64,000 bases of DNA from positions 62,001 to 126,000 of the forward strand of contig NZ_JASCIQ010000005.1 of the NCBI RefSeq assembly GCF_029968035.1, given 5' to 3'. The notes under the pieces are model-generated. The model ran no database searches. It saw only the letters and a list, made by a program, of their open reading frames with translations, and had not been told where the DNA came from. The number at the start of each line of letters is the position of its first letter. Positions within the stretch are counted from its first letter, which is position 1. The position numbers and the translations under genes were made by a program. Origin of the DNA: Streptomyces cavernicola. GTDB taxonomy: Bacteria > Actinomycetota > Actinomycetes > Streptomycetales > Streptomycetaceae. Below, in pieces: positions 63,297 to 64,000 of the stretch.

Positions 63297-64000
63297 ATGA
63301 GCCTGCACGGTCTGCTCGACGCGGTCGTCAAGGACGCCGCACTCAACGACGCGGTGAAGGCCGCCGCCGACGGCCACCGTCGGCACGTCGACCTCGTCGG
63401 CCCGCCCGCCGCGCGCCCCTTCGCGATCGCCGCCCTCGCCCGCGAGGCGAAGCGGACGGTGCTCGCGGTGACCGCCACAGGCCGCGAGGCCGAGGACCTG
63501 GCGGCGGCGCTGCGCTCGCTGCTCGACCCGAGCGGGGTGGTGGAGTACCCGTCGTGGGAGACGCTGCCGCACGAGCGGCTCAGCCCGCGCAGCGACACCG
63601 TCGGCCGCCGTCTCGCCGTCCTGCGCCGCCTCGCGCACCCGAGCACGGACGACCCGGAGACCGGCCCGGTCAACGTGGTCGTCGCGCCGGTGCGGTCGGT
63701 GCTGCAGCCGCAGGTCAAGGGGCTCGGCGACCTGGAGCCGGTGAGCCTGAAGCAGGGCCAGTCCGTCGACCTGAACGACACGGTGGAGGCGCTCGCGGCC
63801 GCCGCGTACGCGCGGGTCGAACTGGTCGAGAAGCGCGGCGAGTTCGCGGTCCGCGGCGGCATCCTCGACGTGTTCCCGCCGACCGAGGAGCACCCTCTCC
63901 GGATCGAGTTCTGGGGCGACGACGTCGAGGAGATCCGGTACTTCAAGGTCGCCGACCAGCGGTCCCTGGAGATCGCCGAGCACGGCCTGTGGGCGCCGCC
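63297..64000 (+). CDS. mfd: transcription-repair coupling factor Mfd, N-terminal part
   Basis: The first 234 residues of a protein that normally has about 1170; it runs off the window. The UvrB-homology region is visible: PSWETLPHERLSPRSDTVGRR, VVVAPVRSVLQP, RGEFAVRGGILDVFPP and the RIEFWGDDVEEIRYF strand are typical. Mfd removes RNA polymerase stalled at lesions and recruits UvrA. The ATG has only GGAAAA upstream. The leader from TACGCT would be about 65 bases. Confidence 0.95.
   Translation, partial: MSLHGLLDAVVKDAALNDAVKAAADGHRRHVDLVGPPAARPFAIAALAREAKRTVLAVTATGREAEDLAAALRSLLDPSGVVEYPSWETLPHERLSPRSDTVGRRLAVLRRLAHPSTDDPETGPVNVVVAPVRSVLQPQVKGLGDLEPVSLKQGQSVDLNDTVEALAAAAYARVELVEKRGEFAVRGGILDVFPPTEEHPLRIEFWGDDVEEIRYFKVADQRSLEIAEHGLWAP

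Overview
The window is a 64 kb stretch of very high-GC DNA (third codon positions nearly all G/C, frequent GTG starts, SsgA-like, DivIVA-like and Rpf proteins, galTEK operon, intergenic GC-rich repeats). This points to a Streptomyces (or close relative) chromosome core region rather than a plasmid, phage or arm. From memory, the gene order (mfd ... glmU-prs-ctc-pth, ppc, desaturase, tamR/tam, galKET, rpfB-ksgA-ispE, rsmI/pmt, PBP) matches S. coelicolor around SCO3109-SCO3160 read backwards; I could not check locus numbers.

Layout. 1-8.4 kb: end of an alpha/beta hydrolase, an SDR, a small hydrophilic protein, a full-length tricorn protease, and a TetR-MMPL pair with two palindromic operators. 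8.4-14 kb: SsgA-like protein, EstB-type serine hydrolase, DMT transporter, YbaK deacylase and a class B penicillin-binding protein. 14-24 kb: protein O-mannosyltransferase divergent from rsmI, a zinc-ribbon protein, tatD, rpfB, ksgA-ispE and an ABC-F protein. 24-31.7 kb: a secreted protein, two paralogous membrane-anchored beta-propeller proteins with Pro-rich tails, an atypical response regulator and an SSS sugar symporter. 31.8-35 kb: galTEK. 35.6-43.8 kb: a second LuxR regulator, tamR/tam, a VOC protein, a desaturase-TetR operon and ppc. 43.8-48.1 kb: pth, ctc (L25), prs, glmU and tRNA-Gln. 48-49 kb: an HTH plus LAGLIDADG-like protein beside the tRNA. 49-57 kb: an orphan NarL-type sensor kinase, then a divergent locus of toxin-like enzymes and SUKH immunity domains, then a coiled-coil DivIVA-like protein. 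57-62.7 kb: ActP-type symporter with DUF485 partner, DHA2 MFS exporter and DUF2079 protein. 63.3 kb to the end: start of mfd.

The most interesting locus is 50457-55926. It encodes a YwqJ-type deaminase with a SUKH-3 protein on one strand. On the other strand lie a WHH (HNH/endonuclease VII) nuclease domain fused to SUKH-1 (SMI1/KNR4) and a 1003-residue protein joining an Imm35/YrhB-like domain, a collagen-like linker, a deaminase-like domain and SUKH-4. No secretion signal is visible in any of the four proteins, so this looks like an intracellular toxin/immunity-derived system.

The second theme is repetitive intergenic DNA. Five islands (10.3, 21.7, 35.0, 57.1 and 62.8 kb) carry the same modules, and all eleven copies of the core module point the same way. 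A separate tandem pair of palindromes sits at 8274-8397. Regulation is readable in several places: palindromic operators (5.3 kb, 36.96 kb), direct repeats (40.2 kb), U-tailed terminators (38.3 and 45.2 kb) and likely leaderless genes (19.8, 36.9 and possibly 49.1 kb).
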